From an uncultured beta proteobacterium (GTDB lineage: Bacteria; Pseudomonadota; Gammaproteobacteria; Burkholderiales; SG8-41): a DNA stretch of 64,000 bases. Below the pieces are notes generated by a model. The model was not told the origin of the DNA, searched no databases, and worked only from the letters and a program-made list of their open reading frames with translations. Every line of letters starts with the position of its first letter. Within the stretch, counting starts at the first letter, position 1. The stretch spans positions 1 to 64,000 of the forward strand of contig CADECM010000014.1 in NCBI GenBank assembly GCA_902825845.1. Direction: 5' to 3'. The translations under genes and the position numbers were made by a program. Shown piece by piece: positions 7,862-16,690 of this stretch.

Positions 7862-10233
7862 CGCCCCGCCCGGCACGGCGTGGCCGGATCGCCATTTGGC
7901 TGTGGCTGGCTTTCCTTCTCGCCTGCGGTATCGTCATCAGCCGCAGCCAGTTCAGCGCCGACCTGTCGGCATTCCTGCCGCGCAACCCCACGCCGGCACA
8001 ACAACTGCTGACGGAACAGTTGCGCGAGGGCCTCGCCTCGCGCCTGATCCTCGCGGGCATTGAGGGCGCCGATGCGCCCACGCGAGCGCGGCTGTCAAAA
8101 CAACTCGCGCAGCGGCTGCGCGCCGATCCCGCCTTCGTCACGGTAAGCAACGGCGAGCCGGTCAATGCCGAACGCGATCGCGCCTTCCTGTTTAACCACC
8201 GCTACCTGCTGAGCCCCGCGATCACGCCGGCACGCTTCAGCGTGGACGGCCTTCGCGCCGCGGTGGGCGAGAGCATCGACCTGCTCGCGTCGCCGGCCGG
8301 GTTGCTGACCCGGTCGCTGCTGCCGCGCGACCCCACCGGCGAAGTGGTGCAATTGCTGATGCAGCTGAACAGCGACTCGCGCCCGCGCATGATCGAGGGC
8401 GCGTGGGCGTCGCGCGACGGCGCGCACGCCTTGCTGCTGATCCGGACGCGCGCCCTGGGCTCCGACATCGACGCCCAGCAGGCCGCCATGACCGCGATCC
8501 GCGAGGCGTTTGCCGCAGTGGCGGGGGCCGCACCCGCCGCGCGTTTGTTGATGACGGGTCCCGGCGTGTTTTCCGTCACCACGCGCGAGACCATCCAGCA
8601 GCAGGTGCACCGGCTGTCGCTCATCAGCATTGTGCTGATCGCCGGCATGCTGGGACTGGTGTACCGTTCGTTTACCGCGCTGCTGCTGGGATTTCTGCCC
8701 GTGCTCAGCGGCGCGCTGGCCGGCATCGCCGCGGTGTCACTGGGGTTTGGCGTGGTGCACGGCATCACGCTGGGGTTCGGCACCGCGCTGATCGGCGAAG
8801 CAGTGGACTATTCCATCTATCTGTTTGTGCAATCCGAACGCGGCGCGGCGGACCCGCGCGACTGGATCGGCGGTTTCTGGCCCACCATCCGACTGGGTGT
8901 GCTGACATCGATATTCGGCTTTGCCTCGCTGCTGCTATCGGGCTTTCCCGGCCTCGCGCAACTGGGGTTGTATTCCATTGCCGGCCTGATTGTGGCCGCG
9001 CTGGTGACACGTTTTGTGCTGCCGCATCTGTTGCCGGAAAATTTCCGCATTCATGATGTTTCCGCGCTGGGACTCGCGCTGTCGGGCGTGGTGCGCCGCG
9101 CCGCTGCGCTGCGCTGGGTGGCAATACTGTTGTTGCTGGGCGCGTGCGCAGTACTGATCGCTCAACGCGGCAATCTGTGGAACAACAGCATTTCCGGCCT
9201 GAGCCCGCTGTCGCAGGCGGACGTCGACCTCGACACCCGCTTGCGCGCCGACATGGGTGCGCCCGACGTGCGCTATCTGGTGGTGGTGAGCGGCGCCAGC
9301 CGCGACCTGGTGCTGCAGCACGCGGAGCAGGTGTCGGCGATCCTGCAGACACAGGTCGACCGCGGTGTGCTCGCCGCCTACCAGAGCCCCAGCCGCTTCC
9401 TGCCGAGCGCGGCCACGCAGCGCGCGCGCCAGGCCAGCCTGCCTGCCCCCGCCGAACTGGAGGCGCGCCTGGCGCAGGCGCTGCGCGACCTGCCGCTGCA
9501 GCCGCAGCGCCTGATGCCGTTTGTGGCCGACGTCGCCGCCGCGCGCGCGCAGCCGCTGCTGCAGGCGGCCGATCTGGCGCAAACCTCAATGGCCATGGCC
9601 GTGGATGCGCTGTTGCTGCAACGGGGCACACAATGGAGCGCCCTGCTGCCGCTGACCGCGCCGCCGGGGGCGGACATCGATGCCGGGCGCGTCCGCGACG
9701 CGTTGCGCGGCGCCGCGGTGCCGCATGCCTTGTTTGTGGACCTCAAGGGTGAATCAGACCGCCTGTACGCAGGCTATCTGCACGAAGCCATCGTGCTGTC
9801 GCTGGGCGGACTGGCGGCCATTGTCGTGCTGCTGCTCGCGGCGCTGCGTTCCCTGCCGCGTGTCGCGCGCATCATTGTGCCGCTGGCCGCGGCCGTGCTC
9901 ACCGTGACGGCGGGATTGGTTCTGTTCGGCCAGCGACTGATCATTCTGCATCTGGTGGGACTGCTGCTGGTGGCGGCGGTCGGTTCCAACTATGCACTGT
10001 TTTTCGACCGGCTATATCGGTCCTCCGCCACCGCCTCAGGGGCAGCCGTCCCCGCCGTCTCGCCGCGCACCCTGGCCTCGATGCTATTTGCCAATCTGAC
10101 CACGGTCGCGGGCTTTGGCGTGCTCGCATTTTCCAAGGTTTCGATCCTGCAGGCGATGGGCGTCACGGTGGCGCCCGGCGTCATTCTGGCGCTGCTCTAT
10201 GCCGCGATGTTTGCGGACAAGCGACATGCCTAG
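7858..10233 (+). CDS. MMPL/RND-family exporter of the aryl polyene lipid
   Basis: A 791-residue polytopic membrane protein of the RND superfamily, MMPL branch. Two repeats of one membrane segment, a large periplasmic loop and five clustered membrane segments are visible; the first cluster is around residues 250-400 and the second around 635-790. The start is a GTG that overlaps the LolA-like stop (GTGA). It is expected to flip or extrude the finished aryl polyene lipid from the inner membrane to the LolA-like carrier. The length and position match exporters of xanthomonadin and APE clusters. Confidence 0.88.
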   Translation: MTPRPARRGRIAIWLWLAFLLACGIVISRSQFSADLSAFLPRNPTPAQQLLTEQLREGLASRLILAGIEGADAPTRARLSKQLAQRLRADPAFVTVSNGEPVNAERDRAFLFNHRYLLSPAITPARFSVDGLRAAVGESIDLLASPAGLLTRSLLPRDPTGEVVQLLMQLNSDSRPRMIEGAWASRDGAHALLLIRTRALGSDIDAQQAAMTAIREAFAAVAGAAPAARLLMTGPGVFSVTTRETIQQQVHRLSLISIVLIAGMLGLVYRSFTALLLGFLPVLSGALAGIAAVSLGFGVVHGITLGFGTALIGEAVDYSIYLFVQSERGAADPRDWIGGFWPTIRLGVLTSIFGFASLLLSGFPGLAQLGLYSIAGLIVAALVTRFVLPHLLPENFRIHDVSALGLALSGVVRRAAALRWVAILLLLGACAVLIAQRGNLWNNSISGLSPLSQADVDLDTRLRADMGAPDVRYLVVVSGASRDLVLQHAEQVSAILQTQVDRGVLAAYQSPSRFLPSAATQRARQASLPAPAELEARLAQALRDLPLQPQRLMPFVADVAAARAQPLLQAADLAQTSMAMAVDALLLQRGTQWSALLPLTAPPGADIDAGRVRDALRGAAVPHALFVDLKGESDRLYAGYLHEAIVLSLGGLAAIVVLLLAALRSLPRVARIIVPLAAAVLTVTAGLVLFGQRLIILHLVGLLLVAAVGSNYALFFDRLYRSSATASGAAVPAVSPRTLASMLFANLTTVAGFGVLAFSKVSILQAMGVTVAPGVILALLYAAMFADKRHA

Positions 10234-11041
10234 CGTGCGCTGGCGTCCTTCGGCGCTGATCCGCGCCAGCGTGGCGCTGCATGTGCTGACGCTGGCGGCA
10301 GTGGCGGCCGTGCCGCGGCATTGGCCGTGGGCGCTCGGCATCATGCTCGCCAATCATGGCCTGCTGACGCTGCTCGGCCTGTGGCCGCGCAGCCACGGGC
10401 TGGGAGCGAACTGGACGCGGCTGCCCGCGGCCGCCGCCGCGCGACAGCACATTGCAGTGACCATCGATGACGGCCCCGATCCCGAGGTAACGCCGCAGGT
10501 TCTGGACATTCTGGAGCGCCACGCGGCACGCGCGACCTTCTTTTGCATCGGTGATAAAGCCGCGCGCCATCCCGAACTGTGCCGGGAAATCGTGCGCCGC
10601 GGCCACGCGGTGGAAAATCACAGCCAGCACCATTCCCACTGCTTTGCGTTTCTCGGGATGCGCGGGCTGGCGCGCGAGATTCAAGCGGCGCAAACCACGT
10701 TCGAGACCATTACCGGCCGCGCGCCGGTATTTTTCCGCGCACCGGCCGGCATCCGCAGTCCGCTGCTGGATCCAGTGCTGGCGCAGTTCGGCCTGCAACT
10801 CGTGGCATGGACGCGGCGCGGTTTTGACACGCGCATTGCACAACCGGCCGTGGTGCAGCGGCGCCTGCTGCGCGACATGAAAGCCGGCGCCATTCTGCTG
10901 CTGCACGACGGCAACTGTGCGCGCTCGGCGTCTGGCGTGCCGGTGATCGTAGCCGTGCTGCCGGCGGTGCTGGCAGCCGCCGCCGCGGCCGGGCTGACAA
11001 CGGTCACGCTGGCCCAGGCGTTGCAGGCGGACGATACATGA
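10226..11041 (+). CDS. Membrane-anchored NodB-type polysaccharide deacetylase
   Basis: A 271-residue protein with two N-terminal hydrophobic segments (about 10-52) followed by a NodB homology domain. The catalytic and metal motifs are visible: TIDDGPDP (Asp81, Asp82), the HSxxH zinc site (His132 and His136), the RAP motif in FFRAPAGIRSP, and LLHDG near the end. The start chosen is the ATG at 10226, which overlaps the exporter stop by 8 bases. It probably removes an acetyl group from an amino sugar or related acyl group. In this cluster it may process a sugar head group placed by the glycosyltransferase, which is inference. Confidence 0.82.
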   Translation: MPSVRWRPSALIRASVALHVLTLAAVAAVPRHWPWALGIMLANHGLLTLLGLWPRSHGLGANWTRLPAAAAARQHIAVTIDDGPDPEVTPQVLDILERHAARATFFCIGDKAARHPELCREIVRRGHAVENHSQHHSHCFAFLGMRGLAREIQAAQTTFETITGRAPVFFRAPAGIRSPLLDPVLAQFGLQLVAWTRRGFDTRIAQPAVVQRRLLRDMKAGAILLLHDGNCARSASGVPVIVAVLPAVLAAAAAAGLTTVTLAQALQADDT

Positions 11042-11802
11042 TGCCGTTCGTTCGCGCCCTGGCCGGCGCAGCCGCAGCGCCGTATCGCGCGGTAGGGCCC
11101 TTTGCCTGGCGCTTCGCACGCGGCAAACTCGGCGGCGATCCGGTGTTTGCGGGCGTGCTTGCGCATGGTTTGATACCCGACAACGCGCGCATGCTCGACA
11201 TCGGCTGCGGCCAGGGACTGCTCGCCGCCTGGCTGTTGTCGGCCCGTGCCAGCTACGATAACGACAAAAGCCGCTGGCCGTTGCAGTGGCCGCCGCCGCC
11301 GCGCTCACGCGACATCCGCGGCATCGAACTGATGCCGCGCCAGGCGCAACGCGCGCAACGCGCTCTGGGCGGCGCGGCAACCATCATTGCCGGCGACATG
11401 CGCGATACGGACTTCGGCAAGGCCGATGTGGTGGTGATCTTCGATGTGCTGCACTACATCAGCATCGCGGAGCAGGACGCGTTGTTGCACAGAGTGCGCG
11501 ATGCGCTGGCACCGCGCGGTACGCTGTTGCTGCGTATTGGCGATGCCGCAGCCGGCCTGCGTTTCCTGTACGGCGTGTGGGTCGACCGGCTGGTGCGGGT
11601 GGCACAAGGCCAACGCCACAGCCGCCTGCAGGGCAGGCCGTTGGCGGCCTGGTGCGCGCGGCTGGGCGAACTGGGCTTCGCGGTGGAAACGCTGCCCATG
11701 AGCCACAGCACGCCGTTTGCCAATGTGCTGCTGGTGGCCAAGCTGGGGCAGAATAGCGATGTGCGTCCGGCGCGCGCAGCGCACTCAAAAAAACTTGTTT
11801 AA
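11038..11802 (+). CDS. Class I SAM-dependent methyltransferase (aryl polyene cluster)
   Basis: A 254-residue methyltransferase with the SAM-binding motif LDIGCGQG (53-60), the acidic loop GIELMP, and the post-motif strand VVVIFDVLHY. It is likely to methylate the aryl ring, as aryl polyenes often carry methyl or methoxy groups, but carbon and oxygen methylation cannot be told apart here. Its start (ATGATG) overlaps the deacetylase stop. The TAA stop lies inside a copy of the recurring AT-rich motif (11798-11816), and a 39-base gap follows, the only other break in the rightward operon besides the MITE-like insertion. Confidence 0.82.
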   Translation: MMPFVRALAGAAAAPYRAVGPFAWRFARGKLGGDPVFAGVLAHGLIPDNARMLDIGCGQGLLAAWLLSARASYDNDKSRWPLQWPPPPRSRDIRGIELMPRQAQRAQRALGGAATIIAGDMRDTDFGKADVVVIFDVLHYISIAEQDALLHRVRDALAPRGTLLLRIGDAAAGLRFLYGVWVDRLVRVAQGQRHSRLQGRPLAAWCARLGELGFAVETLPMSHSTPFANVLLVAKLGQNSDVRPARAAHSKKLV

Positions 11803-11816
11803 AAACAAATACTTAC
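11798..11816 (+). repeat. AT-rich intergenic motif, copy A
   Basis: TTTAAAAACAAATACTTAC. It is identical over 19 bases to the copy at 44943-44961. It contains the TAA stop of the methyltransferase and ends 25 bases before the TTG start of the ketosynthase. The function is unknown. Confidence 0.6.
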
Positions 11817-11841
11817 GTACAATCTACTCGTTCTGACCGCC

Positions 11842-13041
11842 TTGACACCGCTGTTACTCTCCCATTTCACCGCCACCAGTTGCCTGGGTCGCGGGCTGGA
11901 TCCCATATTACGCGCGCTGCGCGAACGGCGCGGTGGCCTGGCGGCCTGTACCTTCGATACCGTGGATGTGGCGACCTGTGTCGGCGAAGTGGCCGGCGTG
12001 GATGCGGTGCGGCTGCCGCAGGCGCTGGCGCCGTTTGACTGCCGCAACAACCGCCTCGCGCTGCTCGGTCTGGAACAGGATGGCTTTGCCAACGCGGTGC
12101 GCGCCGCGATCGCGCAATACGGTGCGCAACGCGTCGCTGTGATTCTGGGCACCAGCACCTCGGGGATATTGCAAACGGAACTGGCCTATCGCCGGCGCGA
12201 CCCGGCCAGCGGCGCGCTGCCGCCGGACTACAACTACCATACCACCCACAACACCCATTCGCTCGCCGCGTTCACGCGCCGCTATTTCGGCCTGCGCGGT
12301 CCCGCGGCCACCATATCGTCGGCGTGTTCATCGAGTGCGCGGGTGTTCGGTTCGGCACGACGCATGATCGCGGCCGGCGTGATCGATGCAGCGCTTGTGG
12401 GCGGTGTCGACTCGCTGTGCCTGACTACGCTGTATGGCTTCAACTCGCTGGAACTGGTGTCGGACGAGGCCTGCCGCCCCTTCGACAGTCAGCGCAACGG
12501 CATCTCCATCGGCGAAGCGGCGGCGTTTGCCCTGCTTGAGCGCGCGCCGCCGCGTCCGGCGCCCGATGCGGTGCTGCTGCTGGGCACGGGCGAATCGAGC
12601 GACGCCTATCACATGTCGTCGCCGCATCCCGACGGACTGGGTGCGCGCATGGCGATGCAGGACGCGCTGCGCATGGCGGGCCTGCAGCCGGCCGACATCG
12701 GCTATATCAATCTGCACGGGACCGCCACGCCCACCAACGACGCCGCGGAGGGCAAAGCCGTCAATGCGGTGTTCGGCCGCCACACGCCGTGCAGTTCCAC
12801 CAAGGGCGCGACCGGCCACACGCTGGGCGCCGCGGGCGGTCTCGAGGCGGTGATTTGCGCGCTCGCACTGCGGCACCAGTTCCTGCCCGCCGGCATCAAT
12901 ACGCGCGAGCTGGATCCGGCACTGCATGTCGACTACCTGCTGGAACATTGCGAGCAGCCGCTGGCGCGCGCGATCAGCAACTCGTTCGGCTTTGGCGGCA
13001 CCAATTGCAGCCTGATTTTCGGGCGCGCGGAGCCGGCATGA
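11842..13041 (+). CDS. Beta-ketoacyl-ACP synthase (KAS II-like) for polyene elongation
   Basis: A 399-residue ketosynthase of the FabF/KAS II type with all catalytic residues. These are Cys162 in SSACSSSARVFG, His292 in HGTATPTND, and Lys321 with His326 in KGATGHTLG. The C-terminal glycine motif NSFGFGGTN is present. It condenses malonyl-ACP with the growing aryl polyenoyl-ACP. The best start is the TTG at 11842, since no ATG is placed well; there is no strong ribosome binding site. It forms a pair with the ketosynthase-like gene that overlaps its stop, reminiscent of the KS and chain-length-factor pairs of type II polyketide systems. Confidence 0.9.
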   Translation: MTPLLLSHFTATSCLGRGLDPILRALRERRGGLAACTFDTVDVATCVGEVAGVDAVRLPQALAPFDCRNNRLALLGLEQDGFANAVRAAIAQYGAQRVAVILGTSTSGILQTELAYRRRDPASGALPPDYNYHTTHNTHSLAAFTRRYFGLRGPAATISSACSSSARVFGSARRMIAAGVIDAALVGGVDSLCLTTLYGFNSLELVSDEACRPFDSQRNGISIGEAAAFALLERAPPRPAPDAVLLLGTGESSDAYHMSSPHPDGLGARMAMQDALRMAGLQPADIGYINLHGTATPTNDAAEGKAVNAVFGRHTPCSSTKGATGHTLGAAGGLEAVICALALRHQFLPAGINTRELDPALHVDYLLEHCEQPLARAISNSFGFGGTNCSLIFGRAEPA

Positions 13042-13841
13042 TACCGATTGCACTGGACGCCTGCATTGAAGGCATTGGTCTGCTCGGTCCGGGATTCTCA
13101 AGCTGGCCGCACGCACGGCCCATCCTCGAAGGCAAACAACCGTACCAGCCGCAGCCGACCGTGCTGCCCACGCCCGCACTGTTGCCGGCGGCCGAGCGCC
13201 GCCGCAGCGGCGCCATCGTGAGACTGACCCTCGCCACCGGACTGGAGGCCGTCACCGCGGCCGGCCTGGATGCCGCCACGCTGCCCACCGTGTTTGCATC
13301 GTCCGGCGGCGACGGCGAGACCTGTCACGCCATCTGCGAAATGCTCGCCTCCAGCGACCGGCGCATCTCGCCCACGCGTTTTCACAATTCCGTGCACAAC
13401 GCCGCCGCCGGCTACTGGAGCATCGCCACCGGCGCGATGGCCGCATCGTCCGCATTAAGCGCGCATGACGCCAGCTTTGGCGCGGGCTTGCTGGAAGCCG
13501 TGATTCAGGCCGCAGTGGACGGGACGCGCACCCTGCTGCTGGCCTGTGACACCCGCTATCCGCAGCCCCTGCACGGCGCACGCCCGATGCTGGATGCGTT
13601 CGGCATCGCGCTGGTGTTGGCGCCGCAAGCCGGCGTACGGTCGCTGGCCAGAATCAGCGTCGCGCTGAGCGCGGCCGGCGCGGATACGCTTGACGATCCG
13701 GCGCTGGAACGGCTGCGGCTCGGAGTTCCCGCGGCGCGCGGTTTGCCGCTGCTGCGCGCGCTGTCGCTGTCGCAGGACGGGCCGGTGGTGCTGGACTACC
13801 TCGATGACACGCGTCTCGCGGTGACCGTCGCCGCATGCTGA
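13038..13841 (+). CDS. Ketosynthase-like partner protein (ApeC/chain-length-factor type)
   Basis: A 267-residue thiolase-fold protein, much shorter than an active ketosynthase. It has no Cys-His-His set. It instead carries the stretch FHNSVHNAAAGYWSIATG near residues 115-132, typical of the beta-ketoacyl synthase N-terminal-like proteins of aryl polyene clusters. By analogy it should form a heterodimer with the complete ketosynthase and help set chain length. The ATG overlaps the ketosynthase stop (ATGA). A longer in-frame extension upstream would lie antiphase within the ketosynthase gene and is rejected. Confidence 0.82.
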   Translation: MIPIALDACIEGIGLLGPGFSSWPHARPILEGKQPYQPQPTVLPTPALLPAAERRRSGAIVRLTLATGLEAVTAAGLDAATLPTVFASSGGDGETCHAICEMLASSDRRISPTRFHNSVHNAAAGYWSIATGAMAASSALSAHDASFGAGLLEAVIQAAVDGTRTLLLACDTRYPQPLHGARPMLDAFGIALVLAPQAGVRSLARISVALSAAGADTLDDPALERLRLGVPAARGLPLLRALSLSQDGPVVLDYLDDTRLAVTVAAC

Positions 13842-14308
13842 CCCCCGCGCCAACAGCGCTGGACCATGCATGGATTGCGCGCCACATTCCGCACCAGGGA
13901 CGCATGTGCCTGCTGGATCGTGTGCTGGCGTGGGATGCGCAACGCATTCAGTGCCGTGCGCGCAGCCACCGTGAAGCCGACAATCCCCTGCGTGCCCACG
14001 GCCGGCTGGGCGCCGTGTGCGGTATCGAATACGCCGCGCAGGCAATGGCGGTGCACGGCGCCGTGCTGGCACCCGCCGGCGCGCCCGCGCGCGCAGGCTA
14101 CCTGATCAGCGTGCGCGGCACGCGCTTGCTTGTCGCGCGGCTGGACGACGTCGCCGCCGATCTGATGATCGAAGCCGAGTGTGTCACGCGTGGCGGCAAT
14201 CAGATCCTCTATAACTTCAGTGTCGGCGCGGCGGGGCAACTGCTGCTGACAGGACGTGCCGCGGTGGTGCTGGACGCGGACAAACTTGCCGCGGGAGACG
14301 CCGCTTGA
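13835..14308 (+). CDS. ApeP-like 3-hydroxyacyl-ACP dehydratase (hotdog fold)
   Basis: A 157-residue hotdog-fold protein with the motif RHIPHQGRMCLLDRVL near its N-terminus and a helix containing GIEYAAQAMAVHG, both characteristic of the ApeP family of predicted 3-hydroxydecanoyl/3-hydroxyacyl-ACP dehydratases. With the ApeI-like protein at 6010-6333 it probably forms the two-component dehydratase that creates each double bond. It overlaps the previous gene by 7 bases and the reductase gene by 4. Confidence 0.85.
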   Translation: MLTPAPTALDHAWIARHIPHQGRMCLLDRVLAWDAQRIQCRARSHREADNPLRAHGRLGAVCGIEYAAQAMAVHGAVLAPAGAPARAGYLISVRGTRLLVARLDDVAADLMIEAECVTRGGNQILYNFSVGAAGQLLLTGRAAVVLDADKLAAGDAA

Positions 14309-15024
14309 AACATGCACTGGTCACTGGCGGCAGCGGCGGCATCGGCGCGGCGATCTGCCGCCGTCTGGCGGCCGACGGTTATCACGTCCACATCCATGCC
14401 CACCGCGGACTGGCGGCGGCACAGGCGCTGGCAACGTCCATTTGCGCAGGCGGCGGCAGTGCAGCGGCGCTGGCGTTTGACGTGACCGACAGCGCCGCGG
14501 TGGCCGCGGCATTGGCGCCGCTGCTCGACGCGCAGCCGATCCAGGTCCTGGTCAACAACGCGGGCATTCACGACGACGCGGTATTCCCCGGCATGCGCGC
14601 GGCGCAATGGCACCGCGTGATCGACGTATCGCTTGACGGATTTTTCAATGTCACGCAACCGTTGATGATGCCGATGATTCGCAGCCGCTGGGGCCGCATT
14701 GTCAACGTCTCGTCCATCGCCGCGCTCACCGGCAACGCGGGGCAGGTGAACTACGCTGCCGCCAAGGGCGCGCTCAACGCGGCCACCAAATCACTGGCGC
14801 GTGAAGTCGCCAGCCGCGGCATCACGGTGAACGCCGTGGCACCCGGCATTATCGACACCGCCATGAGCGCGGCCACCTTCGACGCCGCAACGATCGCGCG
14901 CATGGTGCCGATGAAACGTGCCGGCACGCCGGCGGAAGTAGCCGACCTGATCGCGTTTCTGGCATCCGCGCAGGCGGCCTATATCACCGGCCAGATCATT
15001 TCCATCAACGGCGGGCTCGTGTGA
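14305..15024 (+). CDS. 3-oxoacyl-ACP reductase, FabG/ApeQ-like
   Basis: A 239-residue short-chain dehydrogenase. The cofactor loop TGGSGGIG (7-14), the NNAG motif (84-87) and the catalytic Ser137, Tyr150 and Lys154 are all visible. It reduces the 3-keto group made by the ketosynthase in each elongation cycle, using NADPH. The start is a TTG at 14305 overlapping the dehydratase stop as TTGA, consistent with coupling. The gene order ketosynthase, KS-like, dehydratase, reductase matches the apeO-apeR style block of known aryl polyene clusters. Confidence 0.92.
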   Translation: MKHALVTGGSGGIGAAICRRLAADGYHVHIHAHRGLAAAQALATSICAGGGSAAALAFDVTDSAAVAAALAPLLDAQPIQVLVNNAGIHDDAVFPGMRAAQWHRVIDVSLDGFFNVTQPLMMPMIRSRWGRIVNVSSIAALTGNAGQVNYAAAKGALNAATKSLAREVASRGITVNAVAPGIIDTAMSAATFDAATIARMVPMKRAGTPAEVADLIAFLASAQAAYITGQIISINGGLV

Positions 15025-15848
15025 TGACGCAAGATCATGAACCCTCTGCTCCCGCCGGGGAGATGCGTGCGGTGCGCGCTGCAGGCGCGCCGCACCTGCC
15101 GCTGACCGGCTATTACGCATCCGAACAGGATCGGCAGACGTACTTGCGGCGCATGTTCGACGATACCGCGGCGGACTACGAGCGCTTTGAAAAGATGCTG
15201 GCGTTGGGTTCCGGCTCCCGCTACCGGCGCCAGGCACTGCAGCGCGGCGGCTTGCAGCCGGGCATGACAGTTCTGGACGTCGCCGTGGGCACCGGCCTGG
15301 TTGCCGCGCAAGCCTGCATTCTGACCGGCGACCCGTCGCGGGTTACCGGCGTGGACCCCAGCCCCGGCATGATGGCCGCCGGCAAATTGCCGCGCGCACT
15401 GAAGCTGGTGGAAGGCCGCGCCGAGCAACTGCCCTTTCCGGACAACCACTTCGACTTTCTGAGCATGGGATACGCGTTGCGCCACGTCAGCGATCTGGGC
15501 GTCGCATTCGCCGAGTTTGCGCGGGTGCTGAAGCCGGGCGGCCGCCTGTGCATACTGGAAATTACGCCGCCGCGGAACCGGCTCGGCCTTGGGTTGCTCA
15601 GGGCTTATCTGCGCGGCGTGATCCCGCTGCTCACCCGTGCCATGTCCAGGCGGAAAGAAACCACGATCCTGTGGCGCTATCACTGGGACAGCATCGAAGC
15701 CTGCGTGGCGCCCGAACAGGTGCTGGCAGCACTGGGCGCGGCGGGATTCCAGCGCGTGCGCCGCCATCTGGAACTGGGCATTTTCTCCGAATACCAGGCC
15801 GTGAAGGCCGAACCCGATCCACCACCACAACAACAAGGTCAGGCATGA
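15021..15848 (+). CDS. UbiE-like SAM-dependent methyltransferase
   Basis: A 275-residue class I methyltransferase with VLDVAVGTG (84-92) as motif I and GYALRHVSDL, typical of UbiE/COQ5-type enzymes, around residue 150. It is longer than UbiE (about 250) because of an N-terminal extension. Given the operon, it more likely methylates the aryl head group of the pigment than ubiquinone precursors. Translation may start at the GTG (15021) or at the ATG (15024); both overlap the reductase stop. Confidence 0.82.
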   Translation: MMTQDHEPSAPAGEMRAVRAAGAPHLPLTGYYASEQDRQTYLRRMFDDTAADYERFEKMLALGSGSRYRRQALQRGGLQPGMTVLDVAVGTGLVAAQACILTGDPSRVTGVDPSPGMMAAGKLPRALKLVEGRAEQLPFPDNHFDFLSMGYALRHVSDLGVAFAEFARVLKPGGRLCILEITPPRNRLGLGLLRAYLRGVIPLLTRAMSRRKETTILWRYHWDSIEACVAPEQVLAALGAAGFQRVRRHLELGIFSEYQAVKAEPDPPPQQQGQA

Positions 15849-16687
15849 AACGATTTCCGGAACTATGCGCGATATTCTGCTTGCTCGCGGGGGCGATCCC
15901 GCTGTCGGCGCGCGCCGAGCAGCGGCCGCTGTGGGAACTGGGTATGGGTGCGGCGGCAATCAGCTTTCCCGATTATCGCGGGTCCAACGAGCGCACCAAT
16001 TATGTGTTGCCGCTGCCGTATTTCGTGTATCGCGGCGAATTCCTGAAAGCCGACCGGCAACGCGTGCGCGGACTGTTTTTCAAAAGCGACCGCGCTGAAC
16101 TCGACGTCAGTATCAGCGGCTCGGTGCCCGTCAAAAGCGACAGGAACGCGGCGCGGCGCGGCATGCCTGACCTCGATCCGTCGCTGGAAATCGGGCCCTC
16201 GCTCAATCTTTTTCTGCTCAATTCCGCCAACAAGCGCCATACGCTCGAACTGCGCCTGCCCGTGCGTGCCGTCGTTGCATCGGATTTCCATCACGTCAAC
16301 TATCAGGGGCTGGTGTTTCATCCGCAACTGAACCTCGATAACCGCGATTTTCTCGGCTACCATGGGCTGAATCTCGGACTGGCCGTGGGACCGATCTTTG
16401 CGGACCGGCGTTATCATCAGTTCATTTACGGCGTGGACAGCGCCTACGCCACGACTGAACGGCCCGCTTACCGCGGTCGCGGCGGTTACGGCGGCACGCA
16501 GTTCGTGACGGCGCTGTCCAAGCGCTTTTCCTCGTACTGGGTGGGCAGCTTTATCAAATATGACAGCATGCACGGCGCCGCCTTTGACGACAGCCCGCTC
16601 GCCAAGTCCAAAACCGGCTTTACCGCGGGCATCGGCATTTCCTGGGTGTTTTCGGAATCCAGAACCAAGGTCGAGGCACGGGATTAG
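15845..16687 (+). CDS. MipA/OmpV-family outer membrane protein
   Basis: A 280-residue protein with a signal peptide (about residues 1-23, ending LSARAEQRP). Many alternating beta strands follow, including FPDYRGSNERTNYVLPLPYFVYRG, the hallmark region of MipA/OmpV proteins, and it ends in an aromatic-rich strand. It should form an outer-membrane beta barrel. Its ATG overlaps the methyltransferase stop (ATGA), so it is the last coupled gene of the pigment operon. A MipA-like barrel linked to an aryl polyene operon suggests a role in placing the pigment in the outer membrane or in envelope remodelling, but this is inference. Confidence 0.83.
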   Translation: MKRFPELCAIFCLLAGAIPLSARAEQRPLWELGMGAAAISFPDYRGSNERTNYVLPLPYFVYRGEFLKADRQRVRGLFFKSDRAELDVSISGSVPVKSDRNAARRGMPDLDPSLEIGPSLNLFLLNSANKRHTLELRLPVRAVVASDFHHVNYQGLVFHPQLNLDNRDFLGYHGLNLGLAVGPIFADRRYHQFIYGVDSAYATTERPAYRGRGGYGGTQFVTALSKRFSSYWVGSFIKYDSMHGAAFDDSPLAKSKTGFTAGIGISWVFSESRTKVEARD

Positions 16688-16690
16688 TCC

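Noticed and set aside
12328-13179. A 283-residue open frame antisense to the ketosynthase pair
   Set aside because: It crosses two coupled genes, has an Arg-rich composition and no homology features.
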